Source: Chelydra serpentina
Lineage: Eukaryota; Chordata; Testudines; Chelydridae
DNA length: 64,000 nt
Assembly (NCBI GenBank): GCA_037349315.1
Contig: JBAIAC010000008.1
Coordinates: 128,338,001-128,402,000, forward strand
Reading direction: 5' to 3'
Below the pieces are notes generated by a model. That model ran no database searches. It saw only the letters and a list, made by a program, of their open reading frames with translations, and was not told the DNA's origin. Below are positions 53,790-63,829 of the stretch, one piece after another. Position 1 is the first letter of the stretch, and every line of letters begins with the position of its first letter. The translations under genes and the position numbers were made by a program.

Positions 53790-54480
53790 GAGCCAGGTTC
53801 TTCCACCCTGAGTCATGCTGAGTAGTACCTTACCCTGGGCCAGACCATGGCCTGTCCTATACTCCATGCACTAGAGTAGGAGGGTAGGAGGCTCTGCTGA
53901 GTTGCTATGTCCCCTCCTTAGCACAGGTAGGCAGGTATGGGTGGGAGGGTATGAAGAACAGGTGGAGCCTTAATTGCAGAAAGCATATGCTGTGCCAGGT
54001 ATAGACCAGCCACAGTTTACTCCTCCTCTTTTCTTGGGGCCAGATCATAATGTCATGATCTACCAATGGGATTAGTCGTGGAGCACGGTACTATTCAGCG
54101 TGAGCAAAGTTGGCAGAGTCTTCCCAAACATATGAAAAATGCTCAATAAAGCACACCGCTCCCCAGTACTGGCCTCTTCAGTCCAGCTCTTCAGCCCACT
54201 CAAACCCTTCTTTACAGGCCAGATTCTTCCACTCTTATGTTTGCTCAGTAGTCCCTTATTAAAGAGAAGATTCTGATCCCCTTAAACACGTTGTGGAGCA
54301 CCTTAGTCTGCACGTAGCCCCATTGAAATCACTGAACTCAATGGGGTTACTCAAGGAATAAGGTACTACTCAATGTGAATAAGGATATCAGAGACTGGCC
54401 CCTATATGGCTAGTTGCATTGCTTTAAGCAGGGCTATTTGCACAGTAAAGGTGTTACTCAGAGCAAGTAAGGGTGGCAGG
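53790..54480. repeat. Cluster of ancient MITE-like repeats
   Basis: CATGCTGAGTAGTACCTTAC (53815-53834), ACTCAATGGGGTTACTCAAGG (54335-54356) and GTACTACTCAATGTGAATAA (54363-54382) belong to one palindromic family that recurs, reversed, at about 55715-55735. Boundaries of single copies cannot be set by eye. Confidence 0.45.
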
Positions 54481-54629
54481 ATCACGTCGCCAATGCTGAA
54501 CGGCAGCAAGAAGGCAACTTTTTGACATGGCAGCAGCAAAGCAATTACGCCTGAAGGGCCAAATTGCACTGCTCATCCTGGGCAGTCCGTTATTCCATGC
54601 GTAAATCAACGGGACTATTTCAGGAGTAA

Positions 54630-55573
54630 GGGCTAGATTCACAAATGAACGTAGGCACCTAGCCGCATCTTTAGGTGCTTCACCCCAATCTATTGGCATC
54701 ACTGACAGTCTCAAAACCGCTACTCAGCTGCCACGTTACCCGCGAGGCACCTACGCTTCTGACAGGAGCACGAGCAAAGCCGCCTAAGTCCTGATGACAC
54801 CCCACAGATCATGAGCTGCTTAGAGCCTTCGCTCCTGCCTAAGCCCTGACAGGATTCTTGAACCAGGTGTTCCCCCAGTGTCTCACCTCGGGGCCTGATC
54901 CATCAGGCGTGCTCAGCACCGACCCCTGCCCCCCACCCAAAGGACCTCTGGGGGTGAGCACCCAATGGGATATGAGAGCGCCACATTTGTAAATCCACTC
55001 TGCCTAAGTTGGAGCATAGCGTGGGAGTGAGGGCACTCACTGGGGAGGTGGGAGACCTACATTCAAGTCCTTGCTCCAGAGCAGAGATTTGAAAACAGAT
55101 TTCCCCCCATCCCACGTGAGTAGCCTATCCATTGGGCTACTGGCTATATTTGTGGGTGGGTCTCTTTCTTTCTGGCTATATTTGTGGGTGAGGGTTTCTC
55201 TCAAACACACACACCTGTCATGAGAAAGGATTGACCAGGCTTAGATGCTTAACTCCAGGGAAGGGTACACAGCAGCGAATCCCAAGCAGAGATATGTTGC
55301 TCCCTCCGAACTGTCAGCCAGGCACCTAAGTCCTTTTAGGGCTCAGAGTTCTAAACCCTGCCCCTTTCCTCTGCATTTCACTCTTGGTGAGCTTAGGCAG
55401 TTCTCAGCTTGCTGACTTCTGAGAATCCCTTTGCCAGATGCCTAACTCTCCCCATGCATTGTATAAGGATCCTGGGCTCCTGCCTCAGGACTGCAAGGTA
55501 GCAGGGCATCTCGGAGTTAGGCATTACAGTGCCGAGCATTGCAATGCTTATATCCCCTTTGTGAATCTAGCCC
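54630..55573. mobile_element. TAA-flanked DNA transposon, 944 bp
   Basis: Both ends are GGGCTAGATTCACAAA, a perfect 16-bp inverted repeat, flanked by TAA on each side (54627-54629 and 55574-55576). A 3-bp TWA duplication points to PIF/Harbinger or a related superfamily. The inside repeats GGCACCTA/CCTAAG words and includes a 19-bp tandem duplication (CTGGCTATATTTGTGGGTG) at about 55140-55190. No transposase was found. Confidence 0.85.
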
Positions 55574-55576
55574 TAA

Positions 55577-55712
55577 GGGCCAGTCTTTTAAGGTGCTTAG
55601 GTGCCTAAACAGAGAGATAGATACCTAGTGAGATTTACAAAAGCACCTAGGCACCTAACTCCCACATGCCTGTCTGCATCTTTAGGCACCTAAACACTTT
55701 AAAAATCTGGCC
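55577..55712. mobile_element. Palindromic MITE abutting the previous element, 136 bp
   Basis: Left end GGGCCAGTCTTTTAAGGTGC and inverted right end GGCCAGATTTTTAAAGTG, followed by matching TAGGTGCCTAAA on both arms. It shares the TAA (55574-55576) with its neighbour and has TTA on the right (55713-55715). About 36 bp of each arm are alignable. A looser relative lies at 14735-14880. Confidence 0.7.
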
Positions 55713-57477
55713 TTAAGTTACTACTCAGCATAAAGGTTCTAATTAGCCCAAAATATACAAGTGAAAACAGTACAAGGAGAAGCATCTTCACTGATCCACA
55801 TTTTAGGTTCCCTAAGGACTGTAGTGGGATTTTCACTATAAAATCTACCAAAAATTATAGAGTTGAGCTGGATTGGCAGGTTTTCGATTATTTTGGTTCA
55901 ATATACATAGCACAAAAATGTCCTTGACTAATATAAACCTTGTGCTGCCTTCTTATACTGCTATAGCTGAGGGTGAGAGGGGGGGTGGGGAACAACACAT
56001 CACCCAATATGGAAATAGTATTTTTTTCATGTTTGACATTTTTACATTTTTACTGACAGGGCAAAGCCTATGATTTAATCATTCTCCGTTTCCCATAACT
56101 GTCAAGAAGGGACTGGCCCCTCCTCCACATTTCTCGAAGGTCAGATGATTAGAAGGCTAGGCAAAAGTTGATAGAGTTAGCGTGGTCTCTTTTGTAGCAT
56201 GGTAGAATTATTTTAACCACAGTTGTCCCGAACGCACTGTCTGTGCAATGAGTCGTAATTGGGAGGAGCTCATCGCCTCTGCAGCTAGAGCAATGTTTCT
56301 CAAACGCGGCCACCATGGCCGCATGCGGCCACCAGGGGCTTTTCATGCGGCCACAACAACCGCCTGGGCGGTGATTGGGGGGGGGGGGGCAAAGCATAGG
56401 CCCCTCCCCCTCCCTTCTTCTTGCTCCTGGATGCGCCACCCCCTGGAGACAGATGGGGCACAACGCTGCAGGAGCAAGGGGAGTTCTTGACCCACGTTGG
56501 GGGGAGGAGCGTTGGGCAACAGGCTCCAGCGGCAGGACTTCAGGAGCCCGGCGGTGCGGCCCCAGGCTCTGACCGCGGGGCAGTGGGTACCAGCTCTGGC
56601 CACATGACCCTGGCCTCCAGCTGCCGGACTTCAGCCTCCGGCCCCTGGTTGCAGCTGTGTGGCAACAGGCGCTGGCCCCCTGCTCCAGTCCGGAGCTCTG
56701 GCCACGCAGTGGCGGGCGCTGGCCACAGGCGCCAATCCCCAGCCCCAGCCACACGGCCGCAGGCTCCAAGCACGGGGCTTTGGGCACCAACCCCTGGCTC
56801 TGGCCACAGGGCAGCAGGTCCTGACCCCCGGCTCCGGCCATGGAGCTTCAGTTGGCCTGTGGTCCCCAATTCTGGCCATGCAGTGGCAGGCGCTGGCTCT
56901 AGGCTCCAGCCACGCTGCCCTAGCCCCTGGTACTGACTCCTGCCCCAGCTGCACGGCAGCAGGTGCCGATCCACAGCTCTGTTCCTGGGCTCCTGACACA
57001 TGGAGCGGCAGCTGGCCCTGGGTGCCAATCCCTTGCCCTGGTAGTGCAGCAGGGAGCCCTGGCTCCAGCCATGCAGCGGCAGGCGCTGACTCCTGGCTCC
57101 AGCCACACACTCCTGGGCTCCAGCACCCAGCTCCGGGCTCTGGCCATGCAGCAGCAGGCACTAGCCCTGGGTGCTGACCCACAGCTCCGGCTGCATGGCA
57201 GTGGGCTCCGATCCCTGGCTCCAGCCACGCAGTTCCTGTCCCCAGCTCCGGGTTCTGGCCAGGGGCACTGAGGCCCGGCCCTGGCCACATCGTAGCAGAC
57301 ACCAGGCCCTGGCTCTGGCCATGCAACAGTGGGAATCATCATCCACCCCCATCGCCTCTGGCCCCCACTACCTCCCACAGCTCTGTATCCATCCTTCCCC
57401 TGGGACCCCGCTGCCTCCCTCGGCCTCACATCCATCCCAATGTCACCTCTGGCCCCTGCTGCCTCCCCCTTCGGAAC

Positions 57478-57593
57478 TAGGGTGACCAGACAGCAAGTGT
57501 GAAAAATAGGGATGGGGGTAATAGGAGCCTATGTAAGAAAAAGACCCAAAAATCGGGACTGTCCCTATAAAATTGGGACATCTGGTCACCCTA
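57478..57593. mobile_element. Miniature hAT nested in a hAT, 116 bp
   Basis: Both ends read TAGGGTGACCAGA, a perfect 13-bp inverted repeat. TTCGGAAC is duplicated exactly on both sides (57470-57477 and 57594-57601). The interior has paired TCGGGAC/GTCCC words. Cutting it out rejoins the host hAT sequence at one TTCGGAAC, so it is younger than its host. Confidence 0.95.
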
Positions 57594-57644
57594 TTCGGAA
57601 CTCCCCATCCAGGACTTAATGGGTCCTGGTGCTTGCTGAGAAAA

Positions 57645-57734
57645 GTGATATTAACAAACATGCAAGTATCACTTTTCACAGCAGACTTACTAGCTATCTG
57701 TGAAAAGTGATACTTGTATGTTTGTTAATATCAC
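57645..57734. repeat. 37-bp-stem inverted repeat with flanking octamer words
   Basis: Arms 57645-57681 and 57698-57734 are inverse copies at 36 of 37 positions with a 16-base loop. The word TATCACTTTTC or its inverse occurs four times (57640, 57667, 57702, 57737). ATGCAAAT occurs three times at 57775-57825, within two copies of TAACAAATATGCAAATAT. It lies within the hAT at 56291-58078 and may be a remnant of a further nested palindromic element. Confidence 0.8.
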
Positions 57735-58086
57735 GTATCACTTTTCATAGCCTCCCAGGTAGCTACTATTAACAAATATGCAAATATTTGCAATATTATG
57801 CAAATTAACAAATATGCAAATATCCACAGCAAGCCCCCACTAAGCCTTGGATTGGGTGGGCGGAGGGAGAGGAGGAGAAGCAGCATTATTTTTGTTATTG
57901 AGTCTGCCGAAAAACCCTACCAATATACATTACACTGATTTGGATGTGAATCGGTGCATATTTAATTGTTTTTCCTAAAGTTAATTAAGTATTTTAGGAA
58001 AAAGTGTCAGTGTGGCCACCAGTGAGAAATGGTGGCCACACTCTGAGGCCACCAGAAAATTTGTTGCAAGAACCCCTGGCCTAGAG

Positions 58087-59302
58087 AGTCCTTTGGGAAC
58101 AGGAAACCACTTCAGCAACTTGTTTGAGGAAACAAAAAGCTACGTCCCACTTTTCCTTTATTGAAACATTTCCCTCCGCACCCACGTCCAAGGTTTTCAG
58201 TTCCATCAAGAAAAAGTAAAGCATGCAACTCTCCCAGCAGCTACTCCCTCCTCATTCCATATTCTTGCAAATACACACGGGTAGCTTCTGTTCATTTCAG
58301 CCTGGCTTCCTCTTTCTCTGCTGAGGTCACAGAGGAGTTTGTCAAGGGTTGGTGGCTCATTTTAGCAGCAAGAGGACAGGCCATTAGGAAGGGAAAAGGA
58401 GAAAGAGATAGAGGACCTGATCCAGCTCTTGTTGAAGTCTACAGGAACTTTTCCATTGACTGGAGCTGGCTCAGTGTGTTAAATGGCTTTGCTTGCAATG
58501 CTTAGCATGTGGAGAGACAAGGGAAGTACAAGCATCCTGATCCAGGAAAGGACAAATGGCAACTGTTTCCTCCAGAAAAGGTGTAAAGAAGCAGCTGCGG
58601 AACAATCAGGTAGTGGGAGACAGAATAGGAACCTGGAAGTTGAGTGTAAGAAGAAATAAACAAACACCAGATTGCAGGGAATAAGAACCAGCCCCAACTG
58701 GGAAGCAAACCTCTTTCACCCTTACTGAAGGACGCAAGAGTGAGGTTAACTTCGAGCTCCAATTCCCACCACACACACCGGGACAGTTCTTATAGGTAGA
58801 ACATAGGGGCTAGAACCGTACCGCAGGGAACCAAAGGAGAATTGCATAGAGCTGCTGTAAGCCTCAACACAGTGGGCATGCCAAGGGAGGGATGGGGGAT
58901 GTCAAGATGAGAGGAAGTGGGGCAATAGCACATGCCACTTCAGGGGATTCTAGGCTACTCTAAACAGCAGAGCAGTCCATAGGCAGGCCTCAGCAGGCTT
59001 CCATAAACTAGGGCCATGTGAGCCCCCATATAGTCCAAAATCCTGAAGGTACAAAGATGGCATAAAGCCACCTTTTTCCTCAAAGCCATCTTCAAATTCC
59101 ATTGAGAGCTTAAAAGCATGTAAAGAGTTGAAGTTCTAGGTCTCGCTGCACCCAAAAGTTGCAGTGGCATTTCCATGTCACCTCCATGTTGTCAAACAAC
59201 AAAGTACTCACCTCTCTAACAATCGCATGGGGTTCCCTATATTCCTGGCTTCTGCCTGCACCATAACATGACGCAGTGTTGGAAATAAATGGTGCCTTCC
59301 AG
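58087..59302. other. No gene seen
   Basis: Unique-looking sequence without recognised repeats. ORFs at 58161-58505 and 58955-59176 have no domain. Confidence 0.4.
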
Positions 59303-59521
59303 TAGGGCCGATCAACACTTCTCTTTCACAAATAAACAGCTGGAGTTTGATTAATTGAAAATGTTGGGGGAAACTGTCTGCTTTCCTCGAAAATGTTAAT
59401 CTTTTGATTGGAAAGCTGAAAACTTGACAAATAAAAATGACTGGCCAATTTTTTTCAATTTGGTGCTTTTTGACAAAAAGTCAAAATTTTCCATGAGGCA
59501 ACAAAATTTCAGCCAGCTTTA
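59303..59521. mobile_element. AT-rich MITE, about 219 bp
   Basis: Left TAGGGCCGATCAACAC and inverted right TAAAGCTGGCTGAAATTTTG are worn versions of the ends at 50237-50625. The interior repeats GAAAAT/TTTTC words in both orientations. Flanks CCTTCCAG and CTTACAGC are only suggestive. Confidence 0.6.
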
Positions 59522-61068
59522 CTTACAGCACATATTGCACCTTCTGGTGTCGGCAAGGAAAGGCAAAGGAAAGGGCTGCTCGTGTGGTATTTCCAACCTG
59601 GCCAAAACAAGACTATCTGGAGAAAGTCCACTGCTATAAGATTTTTAGCCTCACTTCTAGATAAAAGTGGGTCAGAGGGTCATGACATTTGGCTATTCGT
59701 CCAAATATTTTTTTAAAAAATTTAATGAATTTATTATTGCCAAAATATTGGTGGGTTGATTGCCCATAAGCTGCTGATTCTCCACTGAACAATTACTATA
59801 GGTGGGACTGGTAGCTCTGCCTATTATTTAGGTTGCCTGACACTTCCCATCATAAGATCCTGTTTTCAGTTGCTCGTAACTTTGCCAGACTTTAACTATT
59901 TGGGCTGAAGTTTTCCATGCTGGGTGTCTACCTCTGGCTGAACTTTTTGGAAAATAGCGGGAGCGGGGGAATAGGGGGATGTTGTTTGTTGTTGTTTTGG
60001 TTTTCCATGTTAAAAAAATTCAGAACTTTTCTTTGGAATGTCCTAGCACCCCTGTGCTTTGGAGCAAGGACTTGAAGTTTGCAGGAGGGGGTGGGGTCTC
60101 TTTCTCAGGGATGTGCCTTTTGCCTTCCCCATGAAAATCTGCCCAAATTTGGCCAAGTTATAAACCTCTGAAAAACAGCAGCTTGCACATGCTCAGGAGA
60201 GACTTTAGATTTTAGTAATTAAAATTGACAAAGATTTTATCCTCACTGAGCATGCTCCATCCCTTCACAGCAAGTCCTGTCTCAGCAAATGGGTCCCTTC
60301 CAGACCTATATTTCAATGATTCTATGATTAACTACAAGACAATCCTTTTTCTCAGAACTGCCTTCCTCAGTCTTAAAATGTTTACTTCAGCTTTTTGGTG
60401 TAACGTTAGAACCAAAAGGGAGAGAGAAGAACCCTGAATGTATGTAGGTGGAGTACAGAAATGAGAATGTATATAGCCCAAGGGCCACAAAGGATTCATT
60501 TTAACTGTTTACTTTCAGTTTTGCTTCGTAATATAGACTTTGCATGACATACACTCATTGCATTTTACTTTCAGTTTGAATTGCAAATAATTTTAGTCAG
60601 AGTCCCCTGTAACCATTTGTTCTCAGACATTTGCCAAATCTATTGCCACAGCCTCATGGACAACAATTTCTTAATTTGAATGATGTTCCCTTATTCTCCT
60701 CCTTTTTACACAGATGCAACAATTAAGATAATGCCACAAGACATGTATTAGTAATGATTTAATTGTTGAATTCCTAGAAGACAGGAAGTCACAAAATGGT
60801 CTTGGAACTGCTGTGGTAAACAGCGCATCGCATATATATTGCACATGATAATGCAAATCAGAGAAAACTATAGAGAGGAGGAGGGAACGCATACATTCTG
60901 TGATGCTGGGACGTTATTGAACTTTTAGTGCCCCCTGACAGTCTAGAGGGGGAAATCACATTGCCTTCCCTAGTGGAAAGTTCAGTTTAAAATTGTTATC
61001 TGATTCCAGCTGGCAACTAAATTCTGAAAGATTACAGTTAGTACAAACTGACAATGACCAATAGAAAC
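59522..61068. other. No gene; probable old repeat and one CR1 tail
   Basis: 59850-60200 (TGCTCGTAACTTTGCCAGAC, then GGGCTGAAGTTTTCCATGC) reads like an old interspersed repeat, but the family is not named. 60286-60329 (GGGTCCCTTCCAGACC, then TTTCAATGATTCTATGATTA) is a CR1 or SINE 3' tail. Otherwise unassigned. Confidence 0.45.
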
Positions 61069-61260
61069 TAGGGTGTCCAGGTGTCCAGTTTTCAACTGGA
61101 AAGTCCGGTCAAAAAGGGGACCTGATCAGTCGCAAAGTCATCACCCATGCCAGCCCCTACTCAGCCAGGACTGCCTCCTACCTGCATAGGGCAACTGTAG
61201 CTCCCAGCCCTGGCTCTGCAGGCAAGTCCCCTCTGACCCACACAAGGAGGGGGGCAAAGG
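61069..61260. mobile_element. Partial hAT relative of the element at 44993
   Basis: TAGGGTGTCCAGGTGTCCAG, then AACTGGAAAGTCCGGTC and AAAAAGGGGACCTGATCAG, then ACTGCCTCCTACCTGC parallel the left half of 44993-45850. The right end is missing; the MIR that follows begins within a few bases. Confidence 0.65.
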
Positions 61261-61261
61261 A

Positions 61262-61450
61262 CTTACCTGGGTACTGTTTCTAACTTTGCCACTGACAGAC
61301 TGTGTAACCTTGGATAAGTCCCTTAACCACTTTGTGCTTCAGTTTCCTCATCTGTAAAATGGGGATAATGATACTTATCCTCCTTTGTAAATCACATTGA
61401 GACTCGTAGGTGAAAAGGACTCTATCGGTGCAAGATATTCATTATTACTA
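61262..61450 (+). repeat. MIR SINE
   Basis: TGCCACTGACAGACTGTGTA, then ACCTTGGATAAGTCCCTTAA, then CAGTTTCCTCATCTGTAAAATG and GGGATAATGATACTTATCC. This is the best preserved MIR core in the window. The tail AAATCACATTGAGACTCGTA and GATATTCATTATTACT follow. Confidence 0.85.
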
Positions 61451-61452
61451 TT

Positions 61453-61660
61453 AGAGCTGATGAAATATTTAGAAGGAAATTTTTTTTGTTAAAAATGCAA
61501 TTTTGTCAAAACCAAAATGTTTCATGAAAACAGTTTTATTTCAACCTTTTTTTAAATCTTTGGAAGAAAAAATATTCAGAATTAAATTAAACATAATGTT
61601 TTCTTTGAGTTCTGCAGATGAAAAGTGCCATATAAGAGCTAGGTATTATTTCAGCTTTAC
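61453..61660. repeat. AT-rich MITE fragment plus MIR-type tail
   Basis: TAGAGCTGATGAAATATTTAG resembles the TARRGCYGRTCAAAA MITE ends. TTTTGTCAAAACCAAAATG is palindromic. 61612-61660 (GCAGATGAAAAGTGCCATAT then AAGAGCTAGGTATTATTTCAG) matches the terminal part usual for MIR copies and may belong to the MIR at 61262, with the MITE inserted between. Confidence 0.5.
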
Positions 61661-61940
61661 CCCGAAGCACCCTGTTATGCCTGGGTCTGTATTAGGGGCA
61701 GCAGAGGAGTTGGAGCCAGCAAACAGAGCTGTAAACAGGGGAGTTTGAGTGGGAGTTTGCAAGGGGAGTTTGGGGGGAAGACTAGGAGAACCAGGCAGAG
61801 GAACAGACAGGCTAGTGAAGGGAGTGTGTGGTGTTTTGGCAGTGATGTGGTGCTCGTTGGGGGGCGTTGTTTTGCTGTGGGTGCTGGTGTTTTGGTTTGA
61901 TTTGTGTTTCCTGGACTAACAGGACTTAGGTGGGAACGCT

Positions 61941-63358
61941 ATGACAGATACAGAGGCAGCAGTGGTAGTGACCCAAGCAGTGGAAGACACATTGAAGATG
62001 ACTGATGTGGAAGCTGCGGTATGTACATGATCCTGGAGGGGGTACCTGAAAAGAGTTTCGTCTGCATGAAGTGCTGCCTGATAGAACTGATGGAAGAAAA
62101 GATCCGAGGATTGGAGATGCAGGTGGAAACTCTGCTCCATCATCTGCTCGAACCCCCTTCTAAACTCAACCAAAGACATGAGGAGGCCGAAGGGAAAAGC
62201 TCAGACTTGCAGATGGAAGTAGGACCAAAGAACTCTGAGGGGAGACTGCTGGGTGACGAAAATGGACAGTGGAAGCATGTGACTAAGGCTACATCCACAC
62301 TACCCGCCCGATTCGGCGGGTAGCGATCGATGTTCTGGGATCGATTTATTGCGTCTCGTCTAGACGCGATAAATTGATCCCAGAAGCGCTCCCCATCGAC
62401 ACCGGAACTCCAGCTCCGCACGAGGAGTAAGCGGAGTCGACGTGGGAGCCTGCCTGCTGCCGTTTGACCATGGTAAGTACTTTTAAAAATCGAACTAAGA
62501 TATTCGACTTCAGCTACTTTATTCACGTAGCTGAAGTTGCGTATCTTAGATCGACACCCCCCCTAGTGTGGACCAGGCCTAAGAGAACCAGGCAGAGGAA
62601 AAGACAGGTTAGTGAAGGAGAAATAGAGCTCAGGAACAGCTTTGCGGAGTTGGAAAATGAAGAAGGGGTACAGCAGGTGGTCACTGAAGGTGGGAGGGCA
62701 AGGAAAAAGAGAAGAGCAGCTAGTCCTATAGGAAAAGGGGACGAGTCAATGGAGATAGCACCAAATATGAGCCCCAGGAGGATACAGAATAGGAATAGAG
62801 AGGACTTGCAGCCAGAGGGAACAGGGGATAGACTGGAGAATTGCACCATCACCAGGAAAAGGCAGGTCTACGTGATTGGGGACCCCTTACTGAGAAGAAT
62901 AGACAGGCATGTAACCAGAGCTGATCCAGAGAACAGAAGGGTGTGCTGTCTACCGGGTGCTAAGATACGGGATGTGGACCTGAGGTTGAAGAGGATCCTA
63001 AGGGGAGCGGGAAAGAATCCATTGATCATCCTTCACGTAGGAACAAATGACATGGCTAGATTCTCACTGGAATGAATTAAGGGGGACTATGCCAGGCTGG
63101 GGAAGACGCTTAAGGAAATCGAGGCTCAGGTGATCTTCAGTGGGATTCTGCCTGTTCCTAGAGAAGGGCAACAGGATTATGATGATCAATAGATGGCTCA
63201 GGCAGTGGTGCTATAAGGAGGGCTTTAGGATGTATGGCCACTGGGAGGCATTCATGGACAGAGGACTGTTCTCTTGGAATGGACTTCATCTGAGTAGGGA
63301 GGGAAATAGACTTCTAGGATGGAGGCTGGCAGAACTGATTAAGAGAGCTTTAAACTAG
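61941..63358 (+). pseudogene. CR1 ORF1 with inactivated SGNH esterase
   Basis: The start is taken at 61941 (MTDTEAAVVV), after the 5' UTR. A stop and frameshift occur near 62020. The next frame has FVCMKCCLIELMEEKIRGLE, a cysteine-containing, coiled-coil-like segment known from CR1 ORF1. After the MITE, the basic stretch KRTRQRKRQVSEGEI leads into the SGNH/GDSL esterase: VIGDPLLRRID with proline (CCC, 62884-62886) where the catalytic serine belongs; LPGAKIRDVDLRLKRI; HVGTND intact (about 63034-63051); a stop at 63073; then, in another frame, LFSWNGLHLSREGNRLLGWR, with asparagine (63278-63280) at the catalytic aspartate and the histidine retained. ORF1 binds RNA and lipid-like substrates in related elements. 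This copy cannot be active. Confidence 0.88.
62287..62579. mobile_element. Harbinger-like MITE in CR1 ORF1, 293 bp
   Basis: Left end GGCTACATCCACACTA and inverted right end GGCCTGGTCCACACTA match at 12 of 16. TAA flanks both sides (62284-62286 and 62580-62582). The centre is itself an inverted repeat: TCTGGGATCGATTTATTGCG and its inverse at about 62334-62384, 21 of 23 paired. The same end pattern appears at 24766 and 33116. It supplies the first 35-40 codons of the open frame at 62464, which are therefore not CR1 protein. Confidence 0.9.
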
Positions 63359-63453
63359 GAATTTGGGGGAGATGGTTGGGAGATGTCCAGGTAATCTCTG
63401 TGCCGGATTTTAACACTGAGAGGGAAGAAAATGAAGTAAGAAAGGATACAGCC

Positions 63454-63829
63454 ATGGGTAAGAGAATGGACATAAGGAGGAAGGATAGTGTAGATACCAG
63501 TCTAATAGGTGATACTGTCAGTGGAATGTTCATGCCTAATTGGGTAAAGAATGTGAGTGAGGCCAAACAGCAAAAATTAAGATGTTTGTCCGCCAATGCG
63601 AGGAGCCTAGGTAACAAAATGGAGGAACTAGAGCTACTGGTGCAGGAAGTGAAACCAGATATTATAGGGATAACAGAAACATGGTGGAATAGTAGTCATG
63701 ACTGGAATACAGGTATTGAAGGGTATGTGCTGTTTAGGAAAGACAGAAATAAAGGTAAAGGTAGTGGAGTAGCATTGTATATCAATGATGAGGTAGACTG
63801 TAAAGAAGAAGTGATGGAATGGATAAGAC
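63454..63829 (+). pseudogene. CR1 ORF2 N-terminus, AP-type endonuclease, cut by a hAT
   Basis: An open frame from the ATG at 63454 (MGKRMDIRRKDSVDTSLIGD) reaches the apurinic-like endonuclease: LRCLSANARSLGNKMEELEL with the conserved SxNARSLxNK; PDIIGITETWWN with the catalytic glutamate in TETW; then GYVLFRKDRN, GSGVALYI. It is uninterrupted until the hAT at 63830. In CR1 this domain nicks target DNA. The frame is open upstream and overlaps the end of ORF1, so the true start cannot be fixed. The reverse transcriptase would lie past the window. Confidence 0.88.

Larger units (their letters stand above)
56291..58078. mobile_element. hAT element, minisatellite-rich, 1.79 kb
   Basis: Left CAATGTTTCTCAAACGCGGC and inverted right CAGGGGTTCTTGCAACAAAT, with GGCCACC blocks on each side. 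Flanks AGCTAGAG (56283-56290) and GCCTAGAG (58079-58086) match at 6 of 8. 56580-57340 is a variable tandem array of CTCCAGCCACGCAGCGGCAG-type units with CGCTGGCCCCGGG-type spacers. It contains a second hAT (57478-57593) and a hairpin (57645-57734). ORFs of up to 231 residues on both strands come from the array and are not genes. Confidence 0.82.
61690..63829 (+). mobile_element. CR1 LINE with 5' UTR, ORF1 and start of ORF2
   Basis: This is the only CR1 here with its 5' part. A GAG-rich 5' UTR (about 61690-61940; GAGCTGTAAACAGGGGAGTT) leads into ORF1 (61941-63358) and the first 125 codons of ORF2 (63454-63829). A Harbinger-like MITE (62287-62579) splits ORF1, and the hAT starting at 63830 cuts off ORF2 within the window. 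The remainder of the CR1 may continue beyond 64000. The exact 5' end is uncertain. Confidence 0.88.

Noticed and set aside
56149..57435. Several ORFs of 170-231 residues on both strands
   Set aside because: They are readings of the tandem array inside the hAT at 56291-58078. Repeated GSGHAAAG-like or AGARSWG-like strings in every frame show repeat phase, not a protein.
62464..62580. N-terminal 39 residues of the open frame at 62464-63075 as part of CR1 ORF1
   Set aside because: These codons lie within the Harbinger-like MITE (62287-62579); the CR1 reading resumes only after the TAA at 62580.
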